From Enchytraeus crypticus (lineage: Eukaryota > Annelida > Clitellata > Enchytraeida > Enchytraeidae): a DNA stretch of 64,000 bases. The DNA is taken from positions 490,001 to 554,000 of the forward strand of contig CAJHZI010000442.1 in assembly GCA_905160935.1 (NCBI GenBank). The letters run 5' to 3'. A program made the position numbers and the translations under genes. The number at the start of each line of letters is the position of its first letter. The stretch's first letter is position 1. Below, one piece after another: positions 12,115 to 23,164 of this stretch. The notes beneath the pieces are model-generated. The model ran no database searches. It was given only the letters and a program-made list of their open reading frames with translations, and was not told the origin of the DNA.

Positions 12115-12345
12115 TTTAATGGTGAGGTGGGTTCCCTTTGCCTTCCTCAAATCATGCCTTCGTTGCCTCTTATTTACAAGAGGCAGCTTGTTTTCTGTTG
12201 CCCTATTCTGCAGTGGTCCCAACCTCACCCGGGAACAACATGGGGAAGCCACATATGCATTGCTATTTTCTGCTCTCTTTATTTGACTACTGATAGAAAC
12301 ATAACTTTCTGACGGTAGTGTAACTATCTTCATTATTAATAGTGA
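12115..12345. repeat. Dispersed repeat with GAGGTGGGTTCCC core
   Basis: The block GAGGTGGGTTCCCTTTGCCT, then TCCTC, at about 12123 recurs at 20131 (GAGGTGGGTCCCTTATGCCT) and, less exactly, at 56285 (GAGGTGGTTTCCCGTTGCCT). It is an unidentified dispersed repeat. At 12.1 and 20.1 kb it follows LINE-B/SINE material. Confidence 0.5.
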
Positions 12346-12472
12346 TACTACTACATGACTGGATACATTATTATTAGCTGAGTCTGCGATATATATTCAT
12401 AAAATTGCATAGATTTAATGCTTTCATCAATAAGTGGGGCTCAGTTATATCTAACATTTCATCGTGTGCTCG

Positions 12473-13430
12473 TTTTGAATGCGTGTAATATAAAATAAAT
12501 CATTGCGTAACCAAACTACTTAAGGAAGTAACTAGCCTAACCAGGGGCGGATCCAGAAAATTTTTAGGGAGGGGTCCGAAAATGTTTTTTTGAGGGTGTA
12601 CACATTTGTTGCTTATGCCACGCCTTCTTTGGGGCATGTGACCCAACCAGAAAATATGCTTTGGAGGGAGGAAATTTTTCACTACTACGCTCGGCTCACA
12701 AAGTGAGTGTATTCCCGTGTCTCCTCCCCCCAGTCATACCCGTACTAAATTCAGGGGAAAACTTAAAATGCCTAAAAGCCTACATTTGTTTTGGCTAAAA
12801 GTAGGTTAATTTTTTTTAATCTAAGAAGAAACTCAGCGGATCTGGACGAATTCCAAAAGTGACCTAACTTTGGCGGTAGGGGGGCCCCTCTCAGCCATGG
12901 CTGTTTGCACCACTACTCCAGGACAGAATTCAAATTTTTACTCAAACACTTTTCTCCTCTTATACAGTGGTTATGTGAAAATTAAGAGCTAGTGAAACGG
13001 TCAACATTTTTCGGGCCCCCCCATCCAGGCCTCCTAGTATACAATATGGGCCCCTAGTGGGGTACACACCTAAAGAAATTCGAACTATAGTGGAACCGAG
13101 TTCCCTCTCCTACACTCTCCCCCGCCCCCCCCCCCTAACCACTGCCCTTACATACATATTTACACATACAAATAGTCATAGAAATAATGAAAATATAGTC
13201 TAATTTTTTTCGGCGGGCCTAAGGAGGGGCCCGGGCCCCCTGGGCCTCCCCCTGGATCCGCCACTGAGGCTAACCTAGCTACTTTCCTTAATGGCTAGCA
13301 AGCACCTAAATAGCTAAATAGCTAAAATCTAAATAGTTACCTAAAATAAAACTTAACCTTTTGAATGCGTGTAATATAAAATAAATCATTACATAAACAA
13401 ACTACTTAACGAAAAAACTAGCTATTAGCT
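12473..13430. repeat. Direct repeat pair of about 65 bp split by a MITE
   Basis: TTTGAATGCGTGTAATATAA and the following 45 bp occur at 12473-12540 and again at 13359-13425 with few changes. Without the hAT MITE between them the spacing would be about 154 bp, suggesting a pre-existing short tandem repeat into which the MITE inserted. Confidence 0.7.
12542..13266. mobile_element. GC-rich hAT MITE
   Basis: The 725-bp element starts CAGGGGCGGATCCAG and ends CTGGATCCGCCACTG. It is flanked by an 8-bp target duplication (AGCCTAAC left, AGGCTAAC right, one mismatch). The 8-bp duplication and CAG...CTG ends fit the hAT superfamily. The interior has long G and C runs (for example 13119-13135, and GGGCCCGGGCCCCC near 13228) and no coding frame. 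Its base composition stands out strongly from the AT-rich surroundings. Confidence 0.85.
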
Positions 13431-13469
13431 AGCTAACACCTCAATATCTAACCTGAATGTTTTAGTTCC

Positions 13470-13600
13470 CGCCCCACGGGTATTATAAAAGGGCTCCGTG
13501 ATGCAATGCAAGAGTTACTGTACGACGCCTTCGAATTAAAAGGATCGTTACCTATTTCTTGAGTGTATGTTTGTTAATAAGAACTAGCAAATAAAGAAAC
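13470..13600 (+). promoter_or_regulatory. TATA box and polyadenylation signal, possible LTR remnant
   Basis: A TATA-like box TATTATAAAAGGG at 13481-13493 sits in a GC-richer patch (CCCGCCCCACGGG just upstream), and an AATAAAG signal follows at 13590. A promoter and poly(A) signal about 100 bp apart suggests the R region of a solo LTR. No matching second LTR was found. Confidence 0.35.
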
Positions 13601-13619
13601 TTTGTAGGTGTTGTGAAAT

Positions 13620-14300
13620 TTTTTTTGATTTTCAATCTCAGATTACTATCTATGCAGAATGTTAAACAACAATTCTTAATTAGTATAATTATACATGTGT
13701 AGGATATTTCTGACTATGAATGGCAGTTCTGGAGTAAAACTGCTCTCAGCGGAATAGTGAAGTTCATGATTGGGCAGGGAATTTTGGGTCGGTTAATTCC
13801 TTATACACCTCCAAAGGTTTAAACATTTTCGTGTTTGTGTTTACTTTCGTTTGTTTACCGTTTGTCATTGTGACTTCGTTGATGTGATTTCGACACTGTG
13901 ATGTTGTACCTTAATGCCAAGCATAACTTGCAAAAGTCCTCTTTTTATAATATCAGTGTTCGTCAGCACTAAAATGCTGCTCATACAGCGGTTTTAATCT
14001 AACACACTTTGTCTATGTGGATTATGCTTACAGTGTGATTTTTCATCCACGCCTGGGCCTAGTTTACATAGCGTGAGAAACCTTATCTAGGACTATTGTA
14101 AGTGCATCTTTCTCCTTCGTCTTCACATGACTGCTTGTTGGCATCTTTTGACTCCTTTTGCCATCATGTTGGGAAATTGCCAACTGCGTCGGATAACTTA
14201 CAGTAAAGATGGAAGGAATATCCAGGCTACATATTTGTAATATTTAAATTGTTTGATACGGTTAGGACACCAGTTGGGATGACTTTGAACTCTAGGAAGA
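13620..14300. other. Unannotated AT-rich stretch
   Basis: No open frame over 60 codons, no recognised repeat family and no exon signature. Confidence 0.4.
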
Positions 14301-15525
14301 AAACATAAGACGAAATGATAAAAAATGGCCCAGATTTAATGAAGGAGGGTATTTATGCTGCATTTGCAGATACACAGAAGAAAAGCAGCAGAAATAGATG
14401 ACATCACAGCACAATTCTTAATAATGCTGGAACTCAACAAGCTAGGATAGCAAACTACAAGCGTACAATACAGGTATTTGGCCAGAAGACTGTATCAAGT
14501 CAGTGATGATCTCAAAACCCAAAACAGCCAATACTATAAAGTATTCCGGTTATATAATGACTATAAAAAATATTATACTTCATTCGTCGAAGGTTTTATT
14601 GAACATAATATTCGTTTTCACTCGACAGCGGATGCGATATAGTAAGTAGTAGGACGCAGTTTGGTTTTGAAAAGGCTGCGGCAAAAGAGAAGCAAAAGGC
14701 GTAATGCGTGTCTTTGCGGACGGAGCTTACTTAGAATATGGGATTGATGTCTTTATATGTTTCGTAGATTTTAGAAGACCTATTAGAGGATAAAAGGATA
14801 GCAATGTTGAACGTCTTGAAAAGTCTCGGAGTTGCCTGGACAGATAAAAAGTTAATATTCTAAATTTGTACATGAACCCGAATAGTTGGGATCAAGATCG
14901 AGCAAGCATTTCCTGAACAAAGCGAAATATGACAAGGTTGTAGCGATTAGCCGAAGTTGATTAACATCTACGCGGAAGCCATGATGGAGGAGACCATGAA
15001 AAAAATTGAAGAAGGAATACAAGTGTAAATAGTTGAAAAATATGAGATTTGCAGATGATTAAGATTTTAGTGATGATTTAGCAAGTGGCAGGAATGCAGA
15101 AGATTGTCTGAACGCTACGGCATTGAGGTATGACATGTTGATCAACATCAAAAGGAAAAAAGTTTTAGAGTGTTCAGGGAAAGAGATGCTATCACGATGG
15201 AATAATAATGAGAAAATCAATAGCACATTTAAATTGTGAGATTGGAAAACGTAAGGAGTTTGAGATACGTAGATCGCACTAATTGGGATCGACCAAGTTC
15301 ATTCAGGACTGACAAAGTTCATTCTAACAAAGTTATGAACGAAGAAGTGATAAATTTGGTTGGCATAAATAGATAATTGATCTATTAATCTTACGAAATA
15401 GAAAGAACTAGATGGATCATGTAATGAGAGGGAATTGTTTACTAAAAGAGGTAAATAAAGGAAGAATGGAAAGAAAACGGTTTAGAGGAAGATCGAGACT
15501 TGGGATGCTGGATAATCCTCTCTAT
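14300..15525 (+). mobile_element. LINE-B, old plus-strand copy (RT to C-terminus)
   Basis: Broken frames still spell LINE-B reverse transcriptase in order: a TGGCCAGAAGACTG (WPED) segment at about 14480, a QFGFEK-like segment at about 14665, CFVDF at about 14760, a segment matching NIYAEAMMEE near 14960-15000, and the C-terminal zinc/tail region (GRxRLGMLD) at about 15490. Stops and frameshifts are frequent, so this is an old copy. Its 3' end abuts the oppositely oriented copy that begins at 15531. Confidence 0.65.
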
Positions 15526-15530
15526 CGCTC

Positions 15531-16800
15531 TCACTCTCTCTCTCTCTCTTAGTGCACTACCTTCTGGCATGCCCATGGTATATAACGTCTTCACTCTTCT
15601 CTGTCCACCGCTTTCCTCTTCTAGTCCGCATATGAGTCGATCTTTAATCATGTAACATTCCTAATACCGGCCTGCCTCTGCCTCTATTTCCTTCCATTCT
15701 GCCTTCCATGACCTCTTTCGGTTGGCTTTCCCCCTTAGAAGTGTGTCCTATCCAAGTCTTCTTCCTATTTCTAAATGCATTTATCAACTGTCTATCTGTA
15801 CCAACTCTCTCCAGAACGTCCTTATTCGAAACATTTTATGTCCAGCCAATCCCTTCCATATTTCTCCATATCCACATTTCCAATGCCTCTAGTTTCCTGA
15901 TATCTTCATCCCTTAAAATCCATGTTTCACATCCGTATAATAGCTTGGTCCATGCCAAGCATTTCACTTATCTTTATCTTGGTGTCTTTCTTTAGGCTTT
16001 TTGTTAATGTCAGTTCTTTCCTATTACCAAGGGCTTCTTTTGCTTGTGCAATCCTACTGCATATTTCAGTCTCACATTTCCCATCATCCGTTGTAGTATG
16101 ACCTAAATATTTGAAACTCCTTACCTGTTCCAATTTCGTACCATTTATTATTATATTGACTTCACCTCTATTATGGGACACTCTCGTCATTTTGTCTCTT
16201 TGATTTAACAATTTTTTGCCTGCTTTTATTCCTTCTTCCATATCTTCCATTGCTCCCTCCATCATTGCCTCAGCGTAAATGTTAAGCAGAATATATATAT
16301 ATAAATGTTAAGAATATAGTCTATCCGATAGCTTCCCTGGCTTCCGAGTGTCCTGGTTTCTTCCACGTGTAGCGCCTTCTCTTCCTACGTTTGAACCAAG
16401 TGTTTGTCATCATACTCATTCCATTATAGAACTCAACTAATTTCTGTCCTCTTTCATTTCTCTTTCCTAGTTCAATTTCTCCAATTTCATTTCCTTCTTT
16501 TCCTTTAACTACCACCGCGTTCTAATCCCCCATGACTCTCACTTGATCTGTGGTTTTTCCCCCTTTAATCATTCTTCCCATTTTTTCTTACACCTCTTCA
16601 TTTCCTAATGCTCTCTGGCTGACGTTGGCTTGGATAAGCACCAAGTCCGCTGGATCCGCCTTGATCCACACTAGCATCAGTCTGTCACTGCACTGAAGAA
16701 CCTTTGTTAGTCTTTCACTTAAATCCCTATCCAATATTATCGTCACACCCTTCTCTCTTTGTCCTGCTCCGGAGTGCATGATCATGTACCCATCACTTTC
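15531..16800 (-). mobile_element. LINE-B, minus-strand copy with internal deletion
   Basis: The 3' end is at 15531-15550, a (CT)n run that reads (GA)n on the element strand. Moving right, 15555-16265 encodes the RT C-terminal region (residues VRSFKYLGHTTTDDGKCETE, then ICSRIAQAKEALGNRKELT). After a short AT tract, 16321-16515 and 16588-16785 encode endonuclease (ELGKRNERGQKLVEF, RRRYTWKKPG; then SGAGQREKGVTIILDRDLSE). The catalytic RT core between them is missing. The clade is uncertain; it resembles RTE-like 'endonuclease-reverse transcriptase' LINEs. Confidence 0.8.
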
Positions 16801-17317
16801 AAAATATCAAGTATCCAACCACCAGAATTATTTTGATAAATAATTTGATCAAATAAATAATTTGATAATAATTTTATGTTGATTTGAAGAGAAAGGCAGA
16901 GGATAGAAATATGTGAATGAGTTATATTCCGTTGACCTTCCATTAGACAATCCATTACGAAAGTTAGTTTTAGTTAATAAATCTTGCATATTAATGAATA
17001 AATAAATAAAATAAATAAATAAAACTAAATCAGTGAATTTATATTAAAAAGATTTCACCTCGTTTTCAAAAAATTCTTAGGCTACATTAGTCTACATCCA
17101 GTCTCCTATAGATTCTGTTTCGAAATAAATTAAAATTTGGCTAGACTAATGTGTTGACATATACATGTATATATCAATGAGACCTAGCATCAAGGATAGA
17201 TAAAGAAATATTATTTTATGATGATAAATCTGAAAGAGATGCTTGTCAATGTATTTTAGATCGGCTTACTTACAAAATAAAAGTATGATGATCAAGTGAA
17301 ACAATTGTTGATTTCAG
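16800..17317. other. HHAT intron sequence before the first visible exon
   Basis: AT-rich with a (AAAT)n-like patch at 16999-17030. It ends with the splice acceptor TTGATTTCAG at 17308-17317. No repeat family recognised. Confidence 0.5.
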
Positions 17318-17515
17318 TTGCGTGAGGTGATATATCTATTGTACTCTATTCTGTTTGCCGGATGGGGTATGGGCGCAATACCAACAGCATTTTATATTGC
17401 TATAAGCTCTATAGTTGTGCTTAGTGCTTGGATCGTGAAATCAACAACTTTGGTTTGGACCATTTCATTACTTCATCTATTGGGCATGAACACTACGGCT
17501 GGGCATCGTTTTCTG
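17318..17515 (+). CDS. HHAT: Hedgehog acyltransferase, internal exon (first one visible)
   Basis: The 198-nt exon, 66 codons with phase 0 at both ends, starts after the acceptor TTGATTTCAG and ends at the donor TTCTG|GTAATC. It reads LREVIYLLYSILFAGWGMGA..., a hydrophobic run of two to three membrane segments. It aligns with the segment of human HHAT around 'WILMLYGMWACWCVLGTPG...FRSQLLTWLCSLLLL'. HHAT is an MBOAT enzyme of the ER/Golgi membrane that attaches palmitate to the N-terminal Cys of Hedgehog. Alone this exon would be weak evidence; the two downstream exons in matching order and phase make it convincing. Upstream exons for the N-terminus were not found in 1-17317. Confidence 0.75.
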
Positions 17516-17565
17516 GTAATCTAATTACTAACTGTATTTGGACAATTGGCCTAAATAATATTTGT

Positions 17566-18118
17566 TAAATTTGACATTCCTCCTCAGCTAATGAAAGGTA
17601 GGCTTGATTCCTTTTTATGCCTTCTTTCTCTCGTTATTATATAATTTCTATATCTAATATTTGTAATCGATAGAAGCATTGCCGTTTAGTTAGATATTGT
17701 TTACATCATCATCAGCATCTTCCCTTCATTCCCAGTTTCGCTAGGGTCGAGATACAAATAGATATATTCTCCTCTCTTCTCTCCCATACCATAGCAACAG
17801 TTCTTTCCCTGTAATCTCTTCTATTCCTTTCATTAAATTTGTAGTAATTTTTGGAGCCTAGGCGCTCACCAACAGAATGCTCATTCTAACGTTGGTTTGG
17901 ATCTTAGTGTTTTAGTCCCCTACTACGACAAGTTCAGTCACCGGTTGGTCTATTCTTCTAACTACCCGGACACAACACGAGGAAATTTGATATTCCTCCA
18001 CAGCTAACGAAAGATAGTCGTGGTGACGTTTTCTTTCCTCTTCCTTCGTTATTATATATTTTCTATGGCTGGTATCTGTATTTCGTTAGAAGCATCGCCG
18101 TTTAGTTAGATATTGTTA
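17566..18118. repeat. 135-bp direct repeat pair
   Basis: The segment 17566-17705 (ATTCCTCCTCAGCTAATGAA ... GCCGTTTAGTTAGATATTGT) recurs at 17982-18118 with about 80-85% identity. The 276 bp between the copies begins with CATCATCATCAGCATC and has no recognised identity. It could be a segment duplication or direct terminal repeats of a small element. Confidence 0.7.
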
Positions 18119-18313
18119 AAAATGTCAATAATTGTCTACTTTGATTTCTTGAGATCATGAGCAAATTCCCTGATGCCGGGAGCGTTTTGTTGACGTCATG
18201 TTCGTGCTTGCTTAGTTATTGCCAGAATAGATTACTGCAATAATTATAGCTTTTGTCTATCATTTTGTTGGCGAAACGAAATGTATAAAAGTAGCTATAT
18301 CGTCCGTCGATTA

Positions 18314-18490
18314 GAGATGGGAATTTAATGAATTTCCGGAGATCGATTCGGTGAAAATTATAGTTCGGTTCGGTTCGGGTTCGGTTAGCAGTTGGCAATT
18401 TGAGAGTTCGGTTCGGTTTACTTCTAACAAGGGTTAGGGTTTGGTTCGAGTTCGGCTTGCTTTCCATCTCACAAGAGTTCAATTCGAGTT
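18314..18490. repeat. GGTTC-rich repeat, possible MITE
   Basis: Many copies of TTCGGTT/GGTTCG lie between TAGAGATGGGAA at 18314 and TTTCCATCTCAC at about 18460, which are roughly inverted to each other. A relative with the same composition lies at 23165-23345. Confidence 0.5.
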
Positions 18491-18510
18491 TGGAAAGATT
18501 AAAAGTAAAA

Positions 18511-18742
18511 GGTAATCACGCATTATAGTGATTAATCAACTATGTTGATATCTATCACTTTTAAAACCACATGTTTAATCCTTTAGACAATTTTGACCAT
18601 TTTCCGTATAACCAGTTGCAGTGAATGTCCGAGATTTAACTCTCAGATCAGCGCGGCCTGGATTCGGACCCACGAGGGTTCAATTCACCTCAGGAATTGT
18701 CATTTAAAACTTCATGACGTTACCCTTACGCTATTTAGACAT
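18511..18742 (-). repeat. SINE-B (tRNA-derived), minus strand
   Basis: The reverse complement matches the copy at 55803-56037 along its whole length: a tRNA-like head TAGCGTAAGGGTAACGTCATGA with A-box character, then B-box-like GGTCCGAATCC followed by GCCGCGCTGAT, then a unique tail through CACATG and AACATAGTTGAT to GCATTAT. About 80% identical by eye. Confidence 0.8.
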
Positions 18743-19555
18743 TCAATTGATTCAGATAATGCTGCAATTGTTTAATATGACCAATAGAATTCCAATACAC
18801 ATGGTTAAGATAAACATGTTTTATGCATTATGGTAAATGTACTAAAAAAATACACGAAGTCGTGTTAACTTCCACATTTTTCACCGAGTAAAAATATGAC
18901 AATGCAAAAGGAAAGGTAGCCTTGATTCTTGTGCATTTCTGAAAATATTCTAAGTTGACCGTCAAAGATTCATAATGTAGATATTCAGCTTTCTTACTGT
19001 ATCTGAAATATTCTCTTTGCTTTTAACCAGCAAATAGAATGCCTCATCAATTAAAATATAAATTTTGTCATTATGCCTAAACTTGTAAACTTGAACTTTG
19101 TTACTAGTAAACTTGTAACTTGTAAAGTGGAATAGTCTTGGCTAAGATTTGATCCAATTTTTCCATGACAAAATGAAATTTATCAACATAAAAATGTCAA
19201 ATAAGGACGATTTGTTAAACACTTGTGTAGTTCCACAGAAATGTGATCAACATATTCTCTGTATTGAACCAGGAATAAAATTCATAATTACCTTAAGGTT
19301 TAAAATTTGAAACTCTCAGGTTAATTACGAAATTAAGAAAATAGTTAAGAAAACTGAATGCATTACTATGGCGCAAAATTATTTGCTTCAGATAGCCTAA
19401 GCACATTTTCTATAAATATTTGTAAATCTAGCTACGATAATATTACGATGGTACACTAAAATTAAAAAATTTCATAATTTGAATTGAATGCGAATAGACC
19501 ACCTACATTGAATCAAGCATTTTTAGAGATGTATGGATTGGGAGTGTAATTGTAG
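18743..19555. other. Intron sequence, no feature recognised
   Basis: AT-rich and without open frames of note. I see no repeat family members here. Confidence 0.4.
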
Positions 19556-19558
19556 GCT

Positions 19559-19690
19559 GGAGGCAGTGGCGATGTCGATAAGATATTCTACCGCGGATCA
19601 GTATGTGCGGGGTTCAATTCCTGGGCTCGCCCATCACTGACATCGTTTTCGAGTGAGGAAATTGACGTTTACAGTAGCTTTACTTTCTAA
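19559..19690 (+). repeat. SINE-A (tRNA-derived)
   Basis: Near-full copy: head GGCAGTGGCGATGTCGATAA, CTACCGCGGATCAGT, then the B-box-like GGGGTTCAATTCCTGGG and the tail CTCGCCCATCACTGACATCG to GACGTTTACAGTAGCTTTAC. The A box is diverged relative to the 31.6-kb copy. Confidence 0.85.
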
Positions 19691-19954
19691 TTGTAAAATT
19701 GAGGACAAGTAAATTGAATTGGAGTCCATGTGTTCATGTCGAGTCCACTTAACATATCCTTCAAATTCTACGAAATAATCTTTTTATATGCTTAATTTTA
19801 AATTTGAATGCAATAGAGTCGAGACAAAGATCTCGACTAAAAAGTCTTGGTTTCGAATCTATAAAAGAATTTTACAAATATAAGATAATAAAACAGCACT
19901 AACCTGCAGCCATGCTCTTAATCTTGTAACTTCAGCGGTAATTTACATACAGGT

Positions 19955-20290
19955 ATTTCTCTCTCTTTTAGTGCACTGCCTACTGGCAGATCCATGGTAT
20001 ATAACGTGTCTACTCATCTCTATCTTCCGTCTTTCTCTCCATGCCCACAAAAGAGTGGATCTAAATTAAATTATATTGTTTATAACATTCCTTTTGATAT
20101 GCCATTATTATTGGAGAAATCTGCTTATAATGAGGTGGGTCCCTTATGCCTTCCTCAGCTTCGACTAACATTTACTGGGCAGGAGCGTCATTCCCTGAGA
20201 AAACAATCTTGTTTACTTGTTTACCATTACCTGTTTGCAGGTATTTATCAAAATGAAATTCGATATGAAATTGTGAATTGATTTGTTTAA
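19955..20290 (-). mobile_element. LINE-B 3' end plus dispersed repeat
   Basis: A (CT)n run at 19958-19970 followed by TTAGTGCACTGCCTACTGGC and AGATCCATGGTATATAACG marks a LINE-B 3' terminus on the minus strand. Similarity fades by about 20110. From 20131 the GAGGTGGGTCCC dispersed repeat follows. Confidence 0.7.
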
Positions 20291-20484
20291 TAATCAAACA
20301 TTTGCACCATATTGATAGATAGCAAAACACATATCGTTTGAGCAAATGAGCGCTTAATATCTAGTCTGATGCCTAAACTAGTAATTCATACATAACTCGG
20401 AAAAATGTTTCATAAAACGTTGCGTAGTATAACTGTTATTAATTAGTTGATTATTATTGTTATTATTATTATTTTAATATTTTA

Positions 20485-20584
20485 TTTTTTATTTTTACCC
20501 CGGTGTAAGGAACCTGGGATAAAAACGATTCAAGCAATACGTGCTGAATCGCCGCCCGGCTACGCGAGGTCATCAATCGGCAAA

Positions 20585-20633
<49 letters not shown>

Positions 20634-20680
20634 TTCTATATTTTTTACCTCGGGTGTAAAGAACCCGAGGTTTTATACTA
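20485..20680. repeat. (TTA)n microsatellite flanked by two related hairpins
   Basis: A (TAT/TTA)n tract at about 20585-20633. Right of it lies a hairpin with 9-bp arms ACCTCGGGT/ACCCGAGGT around GTAAAGA (20648-20672). Left of it, at about 20497-20521, is a related but imperfect hairpin (ACCCCGGTGTAAGGAACCTGGG). Function unknown; possibly terminal hairpins of a small element. Confidence 0.65.
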
Positions 20681-20689
20681 GTAATCGTA

Positions 20690-21080
20690 ATTACTATTAT
20701 TGTAGGTGTTCGAGGTTTTGATGTTATGTAAGCTATTATTCCAAGGTCTTGGCTATCTTTAAAACTTCGAAAACTCTGTTTCACAGACATTATTACATTA
20801 CTTACAATTGCTTCTATTCTAGTGAATAAGTTTGTTTCAATGACAAAGGCGAGATCTAAATTTCCTTTTTTAAATAGATGAGAAAAAAGATATGGCTAGA
20901 TCACATCAATCTTTAGCACTTACATGCACGAATTCTGTTTACCTTCCCAAATCTTTTGCTATGTAGTAGTAGTAGTACATATGTTTATTTAGAAATTCAT
21001 CAAACACCGACAAATAATTGTGAAAACAGATAAATCAGCAGACAAAAGTGAGAATCAACATATGTAGCTTCAAACAGAAA
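20690..21080. other. Intron sequence, nothing recognised
   Basis: Includes the usual AT-rich background and a (GTA)n-like patch at about 20964-20978. Confidence 0.4.
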
Positions 21081-21082
21081 CT

Positions 21083-21830
21083 CAAATTTGCCCACCGCGG
21101 CTATCAGAGAGGGTACTGAAGTACCCTATCGAGCTGACCATCGCAGTAAATAAAGAAAGAAGGAAATCGAAGAAACACTAAAGTTTTGTCTAAAACATGA
21201 CAACAGTAATATGTTACGTTTATGTCACTAGGATTGTAAATAGATTACCCAAAATAATATATGATACGATTATCTAATATATATCAGATTTTAAATAGTC
21301 ATTCAATAATTACCAAGATTCCATAAGAAAAAGTCTGTACGACACCTTAAAAGAATTAAAAGAGTTTAAGTTGCGAATTGCAATAGGTATAGCATTCCAT
21401 ATTGAGCATCCTTCAAATACATTAGATGAGAACTTAGAACGATTCGCAGGTAAAGAAAGATAATTGGATACCGAAAGCCTAGTCTTATAACCGCTATTTA
21501 GAAGATTAGATATAAACATATCTTTTATAACTTTAGACATGAATCCTTCGTGATATAAGCACTTATAAATCACATTGGCAGTCATAGACTTATACAACAG
21601 ATGTATTGGCAAGGTACTGTACTTCTCATAAAGGAGCATGGTTTTATATCGTCTGTCCTGAACCTGGAGAATCCTAAGGGCTCTATTATTCGCTACATGC
21701 AGAGGATGAAGTGCTTTTTCCGAATTATTTCCATAAATTATAAGGCCGTATGAAATTCTACTGAACACGAAAGAGAAATATAAATTTTTACGACATATTG
21801 CAGGCAATAGCTCTCTGCGTTATGTTATGG
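21083..21830 (-). mobile_element. LINE-C, 3' end with RT C-terminal domain
   Basis: Open on the minus strand for 165 residues (21807 to 21310): FSFVFSRISYGLIIYG, LHPLHVANNRALRILQVQDR, LPIHLLYKSMTANVIYKCL, then SIWNAIPIAIRNLNSFNSFK ending ESW and a stop. This is the conserved C-terminal domain after the RT in CR1/L2-like LINEs. The 3' UTR (about 21083-21309) has a hairpin GGGTACT-GA-AGTACCC at about 21110. The catalytic RT is absent, a normal 5' truncation. A second member lies at 31090-32480. Confidence 0.8.
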
Positions 21831-21901
21831 CTTGAAAGCACAGATGCTTGTTTAAGGCCCATTTCCTTCGTCCTCTCCATGATTATTAGTAATGGTTGCC
21901 T

Positions 21902-22133
21902 TTTGATGACACATTCATCGCTATTTAAGAATAACCTTCCATCACCTTGGGATTTTTCTGCGATTTTTGTGTGATTTGAGTGTGACTTTTGTATCTCTTT
22001 TCACACAAATTACAGAATTTGATGACACATTCATCGCTATTTAAGAATAACCTTCCATCACCTTGGGATTTTTCTGCGATTTTTGTGTGATTTGAGTGTG
22101 ACTTTTGTATCTCTTTTCACACAAATTACAGAA
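21902..22133. repeat. Perfect 116-bp tandem duplication
   Basis: Two consecutive copies (21902-22017 and 22018-22133) of a unit starting TTTGATGACACATTCATCGC. I see no differences between them, so the duplication is recent, or an assembly artefact. Confidence 0.9.
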
Positions 22134-22389
22134 AGTTTTATAAACAACATACTAGTCTATGTACAGCCTATATGAGGTTAGGGAAGTTCAATGCATATCT
22201 ACAACTGGTGCTACTAATATTAAAAAGGTTTGTACTGTTTTAGTTTAGAAGTATGTTACTGTGATATATGGCTAATAAATTATATATTGCATGATTTTCA
22301 TATTTATTTGCCAGATTTATTGTTGTAATAAAATATTGGAAGTGGGTACAGTATAAACTTTATGCTTCTAGGTACAGTATAAGCTTTAT

Positions 22390-22401
22390 ATATATAGATA
22401 T

Positions 22402-22464
<63 letters not shown>

Positions 22465-22481
22465 CATACATATATATATGC

Positions 22482-22526
<45 letters not shown>

Positions 22527-22528
22527 TG

Positions 22529-22574
<46 letters not shown>
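22390..22574. repeat. (AT)n microsatellite
   Basis: Almost pure TA repeat with interruptions GCATGTA and CATACA. Poly-Tyr/Ile frames in it are artefacts. Confidence 0.95.
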
Positions 22575-22577
<3 letters not shown>

Positions 22578-23164
22578 TTACATTATATAATAAATAGAGA
22601 AGTATTATCCCACGGAGGACGGTACGGGAACGGGAAACATATTTATGGAACTCTGCAGGAATGGATTCCAAATTTAACTTTTGCCGCGGTAAAGGCGGTT
22701 ACGGAGGTTTTTTAGGAATGGTATGGAGTCAGAGAAAATATTTTCCTCCGCGCCATCGCTACGGTTAACTTAAAGCTTCAAATTATTTATTTTTGTGTAT
22801 AGTATCACTATGTATAAGATGTATGGGCCATTATGCTTTAATTAAGCTAAAAAACTAACAGTGATTTTTATGTCCTCTTTTGTAATCTGAAATTTAGTTG
22901 TACCGCAAAAGTGTCTGAAATACCTGTGATTTTTGTAAATCTATCTGTTGTTAATTTTAAAGGTGTATCGGAACCAGCCTTACCTGAATAAATGCTTTTA
23001 GATACTGTAAGACTTTAAACGCAAAACTATTATATGTATAATTCAATGTACTGTTCTTACTGTCTTTATATAATGTCAAACATTCTCCATAATATTTTAA
23101 TGCAGCCTTTGAAAAATAGCTGATAGGAAATGTGTTCTTTTCTCCTGAGACTGGCGAAGCAGAA
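22575..23164. other. Intron sequence, no feature recognised
   Basis: A slightly GC-richer patch at 22600-22770 (GGAGGACGGTACGGGAACGG) looks like transposon debris but matches nothing I recognise. The remainder is AT-rich. Confidence 0.4.

Noticed and set aside
22360-22715. Frames rich in Tyr and Ile over (AT)n, also at 56324-56895, 57719 and 60986
   Set aside because: They are translations of TA microsatellites with no real coding content.
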